Below, piece after piece: positions 47,819-59,028 of a stretch of 64,000 bases of DNA; within the stretch, counting starts at the first letter, position 1; each line of letters opens with the position of its first letter. The notes under the pieces were generated by a model. That model did not search any database. It worked only from the letters and a program-made list of their open reading frames with translations, and was not told where the DNA came from. Where the stretch lies: contig CM050448.1 in assembly GCA_027563935.2 (NCBI GenBank), forward strand, positions 121,880,493-121,944,492, in the 5' to 3' direction. Position numbers and translations under genes: made by a program. The stretch is from Costus lasius. Lineage: Eukaryota > Streptophyta > Magnoliopsida > Zingiberales > Costaceae.

Positions 47819-48920
47819 TTTGTGATGCAGAGCATATTTAGGACTTAATTATGTGTTTATTTTTCTTTTATTTTATTGCAATTAGGATTAGTTTAGGATT
47901 TATATTATAAGCACTTTAAATTTCTAGTTAATTTATTAGATTGTAATTAATTTAGGCACTCTAAATTTCCCTTGTTTGTTAAGATTAGCCAAGTCAATAT
48001 CTCAAAGGAGTCCAAAGTCCAAATCAACAAAGCTCAAATCCAATATCAATCAACATCAAGCTTTAAGGACAAGTCAAGTCAACTATAGTCAACTTACCAT
48101 ATTATCATGCAACGATACATGCAATATGAAGTCTTCAAGTCAAGTCAACTATAGTCAACTTACCACATTATCATGCAACGATACATGCAATATGAAGTCT
48201 TCAAGTCAAGTCAACTATAGTCAACTTACCACATTATCATGCAACGCTACATGCAATATGAACTCTTCAAGAAATTGCCAACGAGCAGCCATTAGTCAAG
48301 GAGCAGCCTTTCAAGAGTTCAAGACAAGCAGCCATTTCTTCACTTGCAAAGTCAGCTGCCGATTTTGACTTTTAAGTCGACCTCTTCATCAATTACACAT
48401 CCTCAAGTCGACCTCTTTCTCAATTACACATTCAACAACCGATTTTGACCGTCAACACTCAAGAAATGAAGCAGCCAGCATTAAAAGAATTTACCATTGA
48501 AATTCCGGCCAAGAAGCATGCGCTAGTCAACCCAAGGAAGACCTCCACCAATCCCAGCCAACGCATGCAGCCTCCACACGTCAGACGCCTGAAGCTTTGC
48601 GTGTTAATTTATCTCCACGCGCCCGGCAAGGATCTATACGCAAAGAAGATGAAGGGTCTAATTAATCTCCACCTTTCATTTTGAAATAAAGGATTGACAG
48701 CCCTTTATTTATCTGTTGAGAGATTAAGTTAACAATTGAGGAAGAATGGCCTTTAAAAGTTAATATAATTTTTATGTTTGAATTAAGTTAAGAATATTAT
48801 ATTTGAAAAAACCTTTGGGTTGTATTTTCCTTTTTGGAATGTTAGGGTTAAAATATGTAGTCTCTTTTCTTTCTCCTTAGCTTGCTAAGGATTTTCTTTT
48901 CTCTTCTCTTCTTCAGCATC
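47819..48920. mobile_element. 1.1-kb insertion in bL34 intron copy 1
   Basis: The two other copies of this intron (after 51405 and after 55550) run straight from the donor region into ATTAGTAGAAATAGATTGATTC-like sequence. Copy 1 is interrupted by about 1.1 kb, bounded by TCCTTT at 47813-47818 and 48921-48926. The insert contains a 66-bp tandem repeat and many TCAAGTCAA motifs. Its class is unknown; no transposase or reverse transcriptase was seen. Confidence 0.6.
48070..48267 (+). repeat. Three tandem 66-bp repeats
   Basis: Three nearly identical 66-bp units containing AGTCAACTATAGTCAACTT and ATTATCATGCAACGATACAT. As the unit is 22 codons long, a frame through them gives a 22-residue peptide repeat, but the frame has no similarity to known proteins and lies inside an insertion. 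Treated as a minisatellite. Confidence 0.9.
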
Positions 48921-49171
48921 TCCTTTGCCATTAGTAGAAATAGATTGATTCATCTTTTCACACTAGCGGAGGATTTTTTTTCTTGTCAGGTTGAATTAAG
49001 AGAATGAAATTTGCTCATTTGTCCAAAAGTGCAATGTTTATTTAGTAATTTCCTCATAGTATTATGTTTTTAGTGCTTTAGGTAATATAAAGGAAAATTT
49101 TAAGTGATGCGTGGTACTAAGATGCTTCAGAGTAGGTAAATCTCCTTGATCGTATGTGTGCCCCCTCTTTG

Positions 49172-49565
49172 GGGAAAAAACTTCTAAGCGCCCGAGGGTG
49201 CTTAATTGTTGAAAACGGAGTTTTTAATTTTTAGTTTAAAAATATTTTTTTAGAAATGATGTATACCTTGTAAGTTATCTAATGATATCAATATTAAGAT
49301 ATTTTAAATTACGTATACATATAAAATACCTTAATCAATATTAGGTTTTTTATAAAGTAAATAGTATTTTATCTTATATATGATATTAGTTAGGGTATTT
49401 TATACATATACATAATCTAAAATATCTTAATATTAGTACCATTAGATAGCTTACAAAATATACATCATTTCTATAAAAAAAATAAAAAAATATTTTTAAG
49501 CCAAAAATAAGGGACTCCGTATTTAACATTTTAAACGCCCGAGGGTGCTTAGAAGTTTTATTCCC
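49172..49565. mobile_element. Foldback/MULE-like MITE, copy 1
   Basis: The element starts GGGAAAAAACTTCTAAGCGC and, read from the other end, GGGAATAAAACTTCTAAGC. The arms stay complementary for about 180 bp each, so the 394-bp element is nearly all stem. It is flanked by TCTTTG on both sides; CCCTCTTTG, 9 bp, is also possible since the ends overlap in CCC. Long arms with a possible 9-bp duplication suggest a Mutator-like derivative. A related copy lies at 49699. Confidence 0.75.
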
Positions 49566-49698
49566 TCTTTGTTCGCATAAGAGGACTCATAATATAAATA
49601 CAAAGTTGATCTAGTCGATGACAGATATATTATATGCATGAGTGAAGGCGAGGGATTGACATATATTAATGTGTCATTGCTTCTTGGTCCTCACGCTC

Positions 49699-50101
49699 CC
49701 GGAAAAAATTTTTAGGCGCCTTGGGGTGCTTAACTTGTCAAAGTAAGGGTTTCTTATTTTTAGTCTAAAAATATTTTTTTTTTATTTTTTATTTTTTTAA
49801 AATGATGTACCTTACGTAAGCTATTTAATGGTATTAATATTAGAGTATTTTAGATTACATATAAGTATAAAATACATTAATTAATATTATATATAAATAA
49901 TATATTTTGGCTTATATGTGATTTTGATTAAGGTATTTTATATGTATACGTAATCTAAAATACCATAATATTAATATCATTAGATAGCTTACAAAGTGTA
50001 CATCATTTCTAAAAAATAAAAAATATATATTTTTAAGTAAAAACGAAGAACCCATTTTTTAACAAATTAAGCGCCCCGGGGCATTTAGAAAACGCGCCCC
50101 C
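49699..50101. mobile_element. Foldback/MULE-like MITE, copy 2
   Basis: Same family as 49172-49565: ends with GGAAAAAATTTTTAGGCGCC and, inverted, GGGGGCGCGTTTTCTAAAT. The interior again pairs ATTAGATAGCTTACAAA with TTACGTAAGCTATTTAATG. Arms are more diverged than in copy 1. The matching position in the other intron copy (about 56098) lacks it. Confidence 0.7.
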
Positions 50102-50344
50102 TCGTGATGGTGGAAATGTTAAAAATAATAATGAGATGATTTCAACAATATGAAAAATCAAGTATTTAAAGGTATTGTGAATGTTAATTTATTCAATATG
50201 GCTCTAATATATTATATGATTAATCAATTGTGTCTCGATATAAAGATGAAATTATTTGATGGTAGACTTTCTCAAATAGACAGAACTTGGTGGCATCATA
50301 GGTAGCTAGAACTAACCTAAATATTTTTTTGTTCCATGCAGAGG

Positions 50345-50950
50345 TTGCACTTTCTCTTTCAGTGATTTCATTTGTGTACGCACAAGAATACAGTGTGCAT
50401 AAACACTTAAATATTACACTATTTAATTACATTTTAGTGTGAAGAAAATAATTAATTAGTGTACATTTTATTCATAAAATTTGCAGGGTTATTGTGGGAA
50501 TTTTTCTATCGGTGCCCATCACAATTCACTACTAATGTTATTTTATGGTATGTTTGTTTGGAAGGAAACTAGAAGGAAAGAAAAGAAAAATAAGTTTTTC
50601 ATTATTTTTTTGGGCAGAAGGAAAAATTTGAGTGAAAAAGTGGATGAAAAATTTTGTAACTTTTCCTCCGAAACTTTTTTGCCCGAAATTAATCGGACGA
50701 AAAAGTTGAAGAAAATACAACGCCACTTCGTTTGACCTTCGAAATTAATTTTCTTTCTTCTTTTCCTTCTTTCTAAGAAAACAGAATATGAATTTTTTTT
50801 CTTTCTCTATAATTTTCTTTCTTTACAGTTTTTCATTCCTTATAATTTTGTTCTCTCCGAGGAAACAAAGGATTAGGGCTTTGATCATGCGTCAAGCACA
50901 AAGAATAATGGCAGGATCAACAAAACTGTAATCATAAATTAAGAATAAAT
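50345..50950 (+). pseudogene. Duplicated 3' fragment of the PIN gene
   Basis: 50345-50400 copies PIN exon 4 (VALSLSVISFVYAQEY) and lacks its end. 50486-50545 copies exon 5 (VIVGIFLSVPITIH). The flank with GGCAGGATCAACAAAACTG follows at 50876-50950. The fragment has substitutions, a deletion and a 327-bp insertion (50546-50872), and no upstream PIN exons, so it cannot make a carrier. It marks the left side of the second bL34 exon 1 copy. Confidence 0.85.
50546..50872. mobile_element. PIF/Tourist-like MITE with TTA target duplication
   Basis: The insertion is exactly defined by comparison with the empty parental site at about 47151 (TTCTTTTAGGGC). TTA occurs at 50543-50545 and 50873-50875. The ends read TGGTATGTTTGTTTGG and, inverted, TCCTTTGTTTCCTCGG. 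No coding capacity. Confidence 0.75.
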
Positions 50951-51224
50951 TGAGATCCTATTGGTTATTTTGGTTCCTAATATATTTTTTAATTTTTATT
51001 ATTGTTTAATTCTCTTTAATAATTAATTTGTATATATAACACTCTAAATATTAAATTCGTCGAATGAATAAAAAAAACAAATCTAACAACTTGAGAATCC
51101 GACCCGTTGGGCCAATACTTGTCGGATAAGATTGATGTCGGATAAGATTGCCGGCGGCTCCCTAAATCGAACGAAGCGGAGAGACTGAGAGAGAAAAGCA
51201 GAAGAGAGGGGAACCTAACCCGAG

Positions 51225-54200
51225 ATGGCGATGACGATTGCTGCTATGCCCACCGCCACGCTGTCCTTCCTCGCCGGCCGCAGCGCCTTCCGAAGAAGCT
51301 CTCTCTCTTTTCCCAAGTCTCCGGCGCCTCGTTCTGCATCGCTCCTTCAGACCTCCTTCCTCTCCTCTCTTTCCTCGTCCACATTCTTCCCTTCTTCCTT
51401 CTCCGGTATGTCTTCTGTTTTCACCACTAGTAGAAGTAGATTAATTCATCTTTTCACAATGGAGGATTTTTTTTTCTTGTATGGTTGAATTAAGAAAATG
51501 AAATTTGCTCATTACACTCTGTTAGTCTGTTCCCACTTTTTCTCCTTTCTATTTAGAAGTTCTTTGTCCAAAACTGCAATGTTTATTTAGTAATTTCCTC
51601 GTCGAATTATGCATGTGCGTTTTGGTAATAATTATGTAAAGATAATATAAACGTGCCAATTACTCTATTTGATTATGGAATATATAGGTTTGGTATATTT
51701 TCTGATTTCCCCAAGATTCTACCATATTGAATTTTTTGTCAAGCTTCTGAATTTCCATTATCTGAATATTGTGGGAACATGTTTTACACCTATCAAGTGC
51801 TTTGGTTATCCCTGTATGTAGTTCAGGCGCTTGTTAAATCAGATTATATTCTTTGTTTATGCTTTCCAAGCTACTTTGACAATAGCTGAAACATGAAGTT
51901 AATTGGTGTAGTTTGGGTCATCTATCCTTAAAATGATTGTGTCCAGTAGAAAAGCTATTACCCTTTTCTTGAAGTTAATTGTTTATGCTTTCCCAGCTAC
52001 TTCTGTGAGATAGTTTGTCATTTATGGTTAATTTTCCTAATTTTCTTAGATATCACAAAATTATATTAGAACGCATCACAGCCATTTATTTGTCAGTCTT
52101 GCATGATGCAGTCTCTTGTCCTTTATTCATACGGTTAGCATTGGAAGAATTTGAACTGTCTTCCTTTTGGGTTGTTAAATTCGGAGACATTGGGTTTTGA
52201 ATTTATATGGAAGAATTCTAAAATCTACTTAGTGGAGACATTGGTTTTTGAATGTATATGGAAGAATTCTTTTTAATATATTATTTGGATTTAGCCCTTA
52301 GTTACAAGTGATGACTGATCATATGTTACTACTTCCGAATAAAAGTTCTAAATGACCTTTGAAACATGCGAAATGGGTAATCATTATTGCTATTTACAGC
52401 CAAAGTCCAGTCATGAGATCTAGGCTACATGACTAGCTAAGCATCTTCCAGTAGTTCCAATAAAGCAAAGGAGTGAGCTCTCTTATAGATAAAATATTGA
52501 CATACATAATCATCTTGAGCAGCTAAAAGTTCTAGCTGTTGGTAGTTGGTGATTGGTAGTTGATATGAAGTCAACCAAACTCAAAATTTCAAGTCTTTGA
52601 TAAATATCATCTCTAGTATAATCTAATATGTGCAGGTAGCCTCAGATTGTTGAATTACCAGATTGAGCTTTATAAATTGGAAAGATGTGGTTATTGAATG
52701 GAGAACATATGCAATTCTTGGATAATAACTGATAAAGACAAATTTAATGGCTCATCTGTTAATTTTCTTTAACTTGAGGAAGCACTACTGTTAATGACAA
52801 CAAGGGCATAGCCCATATCCAAAAGTACAATGAGACTAGACCACTGCCGTGTAGTCTATTGAGTCCTACTGAACCGTAAGACTAAAGCTCAGCTTGCCAC
52901 AACACTCACTTGATATGAGGGTAACTATAAGTCGCATGTCTAGATAAATTGGATTCAAGCTCTAGGTTCCCATCTAATAGCATAGCCTTAGCCTCATCGC
53001 CCCTTGACTATTTTTGCTACTTTGCCTTTCACAGTGCCTTTCAACCTCCTATTTCCTTTTTGTGTCATTTATTTTGTCGGACGTGCTTATAAAGGGGTTT
53101 ACCGTGAAGCTGATAAATGTATATTTATGCACTAAAGTGAACTTCCTTAAGAATTGGTGAGGTCACATGTAGACAACTTTGATGTCCTCTTAAGTTGTTA
53201 TATCTTGCTTGTCCCCCTTTAGTCTAGTTGTGGCCACTGGTCATCTCATTTAGTCCCCTTAGATCCTTAGCTCTCATCATTTACTCACTCAATTGGTATA
53301 TCAGCTTAAATGAATCTTTTGGAGCTTTGGTAAAGCCATGTTTTAGTAGCTCTTAATCATAATTTATTTGTTTAACAGAGTAATAGGTTTGTTAGGAACA
53401 CAGGACCGAGTAAGTTAGATTCAATTGATTGTGAAGGTGCTAATTAGCCAAATTGGTGAAGATCTTAGTTGTTAATAACAAGATCATACCTTGTCTTCAC
53501 AATTGATACTTGACTTCTTGCAAAAAAAGGCTCAGTTGATTGCTAGGTTTTTTTCATTGGAAAAAGGAGTTTTATATGAGCTCAGGCTCAACTAATTCAA
53601 TTGAAATCTATTGACCCTTGTGGCAATTAAAAACTCAATGCTTATTCTAATTCACTTGCTAAGTGATAGTGATAATTTAAGAAAGGAAGCATAAAAGTAA
53701 ATGTTGAATTCATGTGTAGGGTCATTACGAGCTCATATTACATCAAATTATTCCATTTCTTTTTGCTTAAGTCCATGGTTTTGAGTACTAGTCTAAGCCA
53801 ATGTAGTGGTCATGGCTCGCAGAGATACATATCTCAGTAGACTTTGGTACTTAGAACATTGATTAAGTCCAATATAGAGATAATTGGAAGACTGATATTA
53901 TTTGCCCAAATTATTCGATGTTTAATGTAAAGATCTATTGAAGCATCATGAAAATGATTAGCTTGTGAATGATATATCTTAAAAGAGAGAGAGGAGAGAG
54001 ATTATATGATAATATTAATGCTACTACACTGTAGTATATTGAATTTATTGTATAGTGCATGCATAGAGCCTCTATATATATAACTCTTAGGTGCAATCAT
54101 GATAATATTATAATTGTACTTGCTATTCAAGTGGTTCCTTAATTTGCTACTTTCCAAGTACCATTATTCCCCATAATATACTTGTTAATATTATTCTTTC

Positions 54201-57200
54201 CAACACTTTCCCTTAAGCTGGAATGCATATGTCAAAATTGTTTAAAAAGTTAAGGGTACTATACTATTTTTCTTTCATTTGTCTGTTAAATTCACATACC
54301 TTATTTGATCAATACTTCAATGTTTTTCACTTTTTTGCTAACATATTATTGACGATGGTGACACCACCATCAATCTCAAAAGTTCATCTTCTCACCTCTT
54401 CCCTAGGCCTACCCTGTTTTAAGCATGTTACTACCTCATTTCTTTGTAGCTCAATATGTTGTCAGCTTCATTGTTGTTGGAAACCAAAATAAACAGTAAT
54501 CTTTCGTGCCTTTGTAATTGTTATGCTTCTATTTATTTTTCTAATTAGTATCTAATGTATTTTACTATTTGGAAAGTGCTAAATACTAAATAATAGACAC
54601 ACTCTGGATTTTGGATAATTTATTTGGTATTATATTTGGTTTCAACTTGCTTGTAGTATATGAATATATATTTATTAAGAATGTATTTTTAGCTATTTTT
54701 TAGGATCTTTTGATCTGCTAATCCAATCCCTTGGAATCTTTGCAGTTCCTATGTAAGAATTTGATCCCAACAATGTTGCTTTCAATCAACGTTCCTTTAG
54801 GCTCACATTTGCTATAAAGAGAATCAAGTTTATTTGGTATAAGAGTAAGGGTTTATGGGGTCACTGTTTTTCCATCCTTCATGCCTCTTGCCCTTAACTA
54901 GTAACTTCAGTAGCTTACATGCTGCCAAATCCAACATAGCTTTGGTCTTTATATCTTTCTGAAAGGTTTGAGATATAGAAGCAAGCTTCTCTAACAATCA
55001 TTGGTTTATATACTATTGGATTTCTACCTAATAAATAGGCTGAACAAATATTTTTATCTATGGAAAGAGAGTGAACACATAAACTGGCCTCTGTTTGCTT
55101 AGCCTCGTGCCTGGTCTCGTGCAGATGATTGTGGCAAAGCACCTAGCGTCTATACTATTGAGTTCATGAGGCCAATTGGAGTTCCATTCTGGCATCCCTC
55201 TAGTCGCCACACTTGCATCTGTCTTGTTTCATAAGACCCTGTGAATTGACAGAAGTAAAGAAACTATTTGATTTTCTAGTCATATATCAAACTTGGTATT
55301 ATGAGGAAATTTGGAATGCAAGTTGAATCTTAATAGCTTTTAACTCATGCATAATATATAACTATGGTTTGGGGCCTGCTGAATGTGCAAGGTAAGTCTT
55401 TTGCTTAATTTCATTAGCAGTGCCTATCATCCAAAGGCACACATTCTCTCTCTTTTCCCAAGTCTCCGATGCCTCGTTCTGCTTTGTTCCTTCATACCTC
55501 CTTTCTCGCCTCGCTTTCCTCGTCCACATTCTTCCCTTCTTCCTTCTCCGGTATATCTTCTGCTTTCGCCATTAGTAGAAGTAGATTGATTCATCTTTTG
55601 CACAATCAGGGAGGATTTTTTTCTTGTTAGGTTGAATTAAGAAAATGAAATTTGCTCATTTCATTATCTACACTCTGGTTCCACTTCATTTTCCTATCTA
55701 TTTTGAAGTTTCTTGTCCAAAAGTGCAATGTTTATTTAGTAATTTCCTCATAGAATTATGTTTTTAGTGCTTTAGGTAATTTAAAAGAAAATTATAAGTG
55801 ATGTGTGGTACTAAGATGCTTTAGAGTAGGTAAATCTTCTTTATCGTATGTGTGCCCCTTTTTGTTCTCAAAATTTTGCCTGGGAAACATTGACTACATG
55901 TCCTTAATTATTTTTTTCGAGCAAAATATTGGAAGCAAAGTCTAAAAGACAAGGTAGATAAACAAATTTGTAGAATAACAAGAGGACTCATAAACATAAA
56001 TACAAAGTTGATCTAGTCATTCACAGATATTCTATGTATGAGTGAAGGCGAGGGCTTTAAATATTTTCATGTATCATTGCTTCTTGGTTCTTACATTTCT
56101 CATGATGGTGGAAATGTGTGGAAGTAATAGTTTGAAAATATTATTAGAAGTTACCGAGAGTTTATCTTTTTGGAACTAAAATCTCGTAAACTAATAGATC
56201 TGATTGTTTAGTGATCGATATCAGACACCTAAAATTTTAGTTTGTAGTTGAGATAGTTTCAACAACATGAAAACCAATGTGTTTAAAGGTATTGTGAATG
56301 TGAATCTATTCAATAGGGCTCCAATATATTATATGATTAATCAATTGTGTCTCAATATGAAGAAGAAATTATTTGGTGGTAGACTTTCTCAAAGAGACAG
56401 AACTTGGTGGCAACATAGGTGGCTAGAACTGACTTTTATTGGGATCCATTATAACTACTGTCTATATGGTTGTATGCAATATACTGCCTTATCAAATTAT
56501 GGTTGTATGTAATATACTGCCTTATCAAATTATGGTTTATATGATTTTATGATATGGAACTACAATAGTCCATTCAGAATGTTGATCTCTAATAGATGAA
56601 GAAAAAGGAGCTTGATATTCCCATTCAAGATCAACATTGCTTTAGGCTCACATTTGCTGTAAAGACTAAAGAGAATCAAGTTTATTTGGTATAAGAGTAA
56701 GAGTTCATGGGGTCATTGTTTTTCCATCTTTCATGCCTCTTGCCCTTAACTAGTAACTTAAGTAGCTGACTTGCTGCCAAATCCAACATAGCTTTGGTCT
56801 TATATCTTTCTAAAAGGTTTGAGGTATAGAAGTAAGCTTCTCTAACAATCATTAGTTTATATACTATTGGATTTTTACCCAATACATAGGCTGAACGAAT
56901 ATTTTTATCTAGGAAAGAGAGTGAGCACATATACTGGCCTCCGTTTGCTTAGCCTTGTGCCTGGTCTCTTGCAAATGATTGGTTCAGGAGGCTAATTAGA
57001 GTTCAATTCTAGCATCCCTCTAGTTGCCACACTTGCCTTTGTCTTGTTTCCTGAGACCCTGTGAATTGACAGAAGTAAAGAAATTATTTGATTTTCTGGT
57101 CATATATCAAACTTGGTATTACGAGGAAATTTGGAATACAAGTTGAATCTTAATAGCTTTTAACTCATGCATAATATATAACACACGTTTGGGGCCTGCT

Positions 57201-58011
57201 GAATGTGCAAGGTAAGTCTTTTGCTTAATTTCATTATCATCCAAGGGCACACATTCTCTATCATCCTATTTATTTATGCTTATCATGGTAGTTGAACTGT
57301 CTTAGTAGGAAAATTGGGAGTGTGGTTCTTTTTCTTTCATCATCACAATTAATTAAGATGACAATTTGATGTGGCTTAGTTGAAACTCAAATTGACAGAG
57401 TTCCAACAATCCAAGTGTTTTACCTACACGGGAAATTGCTCCACTATAGGATCAATCACATTATTGATGAGATTGAGGTTTTCATATAGAGGACTGCAAT
57501 TCTCCTTTTTATCTTGGTGAATAAGAATGCAAGTGTTGTATTATTCTTTCCTTTTGTTGTAACAAAAAGGGCTCTTCCCTACATTTCTTGTATTTTTAGT
57601 TCCTTGCCTCCTTCCATTTGGCTTGATGATTTCCTTTGTCTTTTGTGCCATGCAAATGTATGTTTCAATTCCCTGTATTTTTTTGCGGTAACGAATATAG
57701 AGTAGCAAATTGTCTACCATTGTCGTATCATGTTAATACATTGGGTATCCTCAGGATTGTCTCTTTGCATTGATTTTGGACCGAGAATCGTAAAGGAAAA
57801 GTACCGCGGTTTACAAGTGAGAGCGGGAAAGGCTGCTCTTTGCATGACAAAAAGGTCAAGATCTCGAAAGTCGCTTGCTCGAACGCACGGCTTTCGTAGA
57901 CGAATGAGAACCACCAGTGGTAGAGCAATTTTGAAGCGAAGACGAGCAAAGGGAAGGAAAGTTTTGTGCACCAAAACTAATCCAATCAGTGGAAAGAGAG
58001 CTTCACGGTAA
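51225..58011 (+). CDS. RPL34: 50S ribosomal protein L34, chloroplastic (bL34c)
   Basis: bL34 is a small basic protein of the large subunit of the plastid ribosome. Exon 1 at 51225-51405 codes for a Ser/Pro/Phe-rich transit peptide starting MAMTIAAMPTATLSFLAG. Exon 2 at 57755-58011 supplies the mature protein. The junction is phase 1 (G|GA) and the product is 145 residues. The mature part shows the family core: TKRSRSRKSLARTHGFRRRM, then RTTSGRAILKRRRAKGRKVL and a plant-type tail ending KRASR. The intron is about 6.3 kb and contains a partial second exon 1 (55446-55550), the left arm of an inverted repeat and a copia LTR. Another full exon 1 lies upstream at 47623. Which first exon is used cannot be told from DNA alone; copy 2 is the full one nearest exon 2. 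Confidence 0.9.
51990..54790. repeat. Left arm of a large inverted repeat (partner 61102-63967)
   Basis: Reverse-complement matches to the right arm occur all along. Examples: CTTCTGTGAGATAGTTTGTC at about 52003 versus about 63937; AACTTTGATGTCCTCTTAAG at about 53177 versus about 63238; the copia LTR at 53964 versus 62438; and TTATTTGGTATTATATTTGG at about 54620 versus about 61497. A piece of about 440 bp (near 52270-52715) has no counterpart in the right arm. The arm lies in the bL34 intron. Confidence 0.85.
53964..54205 (-). mobile_element. Copia-type 3' LTR with adjacent internal fragment (left arm)
   Basis: Read on the minus strand: a decayed polyprotein C-terminal tail (54206 to about 54600), a polypurine tract (CTTAAGGGAAAG), then the LTR from TGTTGGAAAG to ATTCACA, about 242 bp. 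The order tail-PPT-LTR is that of Ty1/copia elements. No other part of the element is present. Confidence 0.7.
54780..55445. repeat. Direct duplicate of 56630-57255
   Basis: The two blocks match closely over about 0.6 kb, with many substitutions and small indels; for instance GGCTCACATTTGCT (54801 / 56644) and TTGGGGCCTGCTGAATGTGC (55370 / 57189). The left copy ends at ACATTCTCT, where it joins bL34 exon 1 sequence; the right copy continues as ATCATCC. Confidence 0.85.
55446..55550 (+). pseudogene. bL34 exon 1, copy 3 (5'-truncated)
   Basis: Only the 3' half of exon 1 is present, from the SLSFPKS segment to the donor TCCG|GTATAT, in the original phase. The original start codon is gone, but a substitution created an in-frame ATG at 55469. 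From it 27 codons plus one base lead to the donor and could splice to exon 2 at 57755 over a 2.2-kb intron. Use of this exon is speculative. Confidence 0.7.
55560..56440. repeat. Copy of bL34 intron segment 48930-50330
   Basis: Matches in direct orientation include TAGTAGAAATAGATTGATTC (48943 / 55573), TGGTACTAAGATGCTT (49110 / 55808), AGGACTCATAA (49583 / 55981) and TTTAAAGGTATTGTGAATGT (50165 / 56280). The two MITEs at 49172 and 49699 are missing from this copy, so they arrived after the duplication. Confidence 0.8.
56630..57255. repeat. Direct duplicate of 54780-55445
   Basis: This is the copy next to exon 2 of bL34. It likely represents the original position, since its right flank continues into unduplicated intron sequence leading to the exon 2 acceptor at 57754. 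Confidence 0.75.
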
Positions 58012-59028
58012 CCAGATGTATGCTCAATTGTTCGTTAATGTCGATTCAACTTCCATGCACTTTGGTCTGTCTTTGATCAAGATTACTTGTGATTTGTCAA
58101 TTTTCCCAGTTATGTACTCCCAAAATATTTCAAATTATTCAACTGATTCTGGGGCTTCCCCCACAAAATTGAAACTACCTACGTTGAATGTTTGTCATTT
58201 CTATATATAAAAAAATCAATAAGAAGTTATGCACCATCCTATATGGAAGATGTTCCTGATGAGAAGATAAAAGGCATAATTTCTCAAGGTAGTTCAGAAC
58301 TTATTCCTAAGCCCCATAATATCGGGTTATTGTATTCAAATGGTATTATCTAATGGTTCAAGGCTAATCTTGGAGCACAGAGGTTTATTCAGACTTAAAA
58401 AGTAATTTAGTTTAAGACTTTTTTTAATCACAAGTAAAATTTTGTCTACGTGCATTTCTTTAGCTACTAATTAAAATTATTATGTTTCATATGAATATAG
58501 AAGGTACTTCCTTTTATGATTATCTTACCGAGAATATCTATATTCAACAACCTCTAAAATATGTTGCTCAAAACAAAGTTTATATGTGGATTTAAGTGAA
58601 ACCTAAAAGCATACTTGATAAACTATGGTATGGTTTACTCAATCTTAAAAGCAGAGATTCTAATTTTATCGAACAGAATACTATTGAAACAACGAAAATT
58701 ATTAATGACAATGGCCATTAGCAACAATGATTTTTTAAAAAACTTTAGATCAATTGATTTAAAATGCCAAGAATGCGATAGATTGAGTAATTGACCATTG
58801 ATTAAAATGATGCACAAGAAAGTTCAAAAAGGGTGCACCTTTTTCGATAAGGTTCCCAAAAATAATAGCAAACAAAATGATACGTTCAATTAGCTAGAAA
58901 TAAGATTGCAAAATTACCGTTCAAAGCACAAGCAAAATTACGATGATATGTTCTCTAAATTCTGAATATAAAAGAAAATCGTACTACAGGAAGTCCTGTC
59001 TAAATTTCAGTAAAAGGTATGTCGATAG
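58012..59028. other. Spacer with a decayed coding-like stretch at about 58240-58760
   Basis: The bL34 3' untranslated region comes first. In 58240-58760 the plus strand reads as protein-like in shifting frames (for example a Pro-His-Asn-Ile-Gly stretch near 58310 and Trp-Tyr-Gly-Leu-Leu-Asn near 58628), broken by several stops. It could be a relic of a retroelement or other inserted element; I do not recognise the family. Confidence 0.3.

Noticed and set aside
48070..48267. Regular direct repeats as a CRISPR-like array
   Set aside because: Units are contiguous with no spacers and the genome is a plant's; this is a minisatellite.
47976..48368. 130-codon frame with a 22-residue repeat as a peptide gene
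   Set aside because: The frame exists because the repeat unit is 66 bp; it lies inside an insertion, without signal peptide or known motif.
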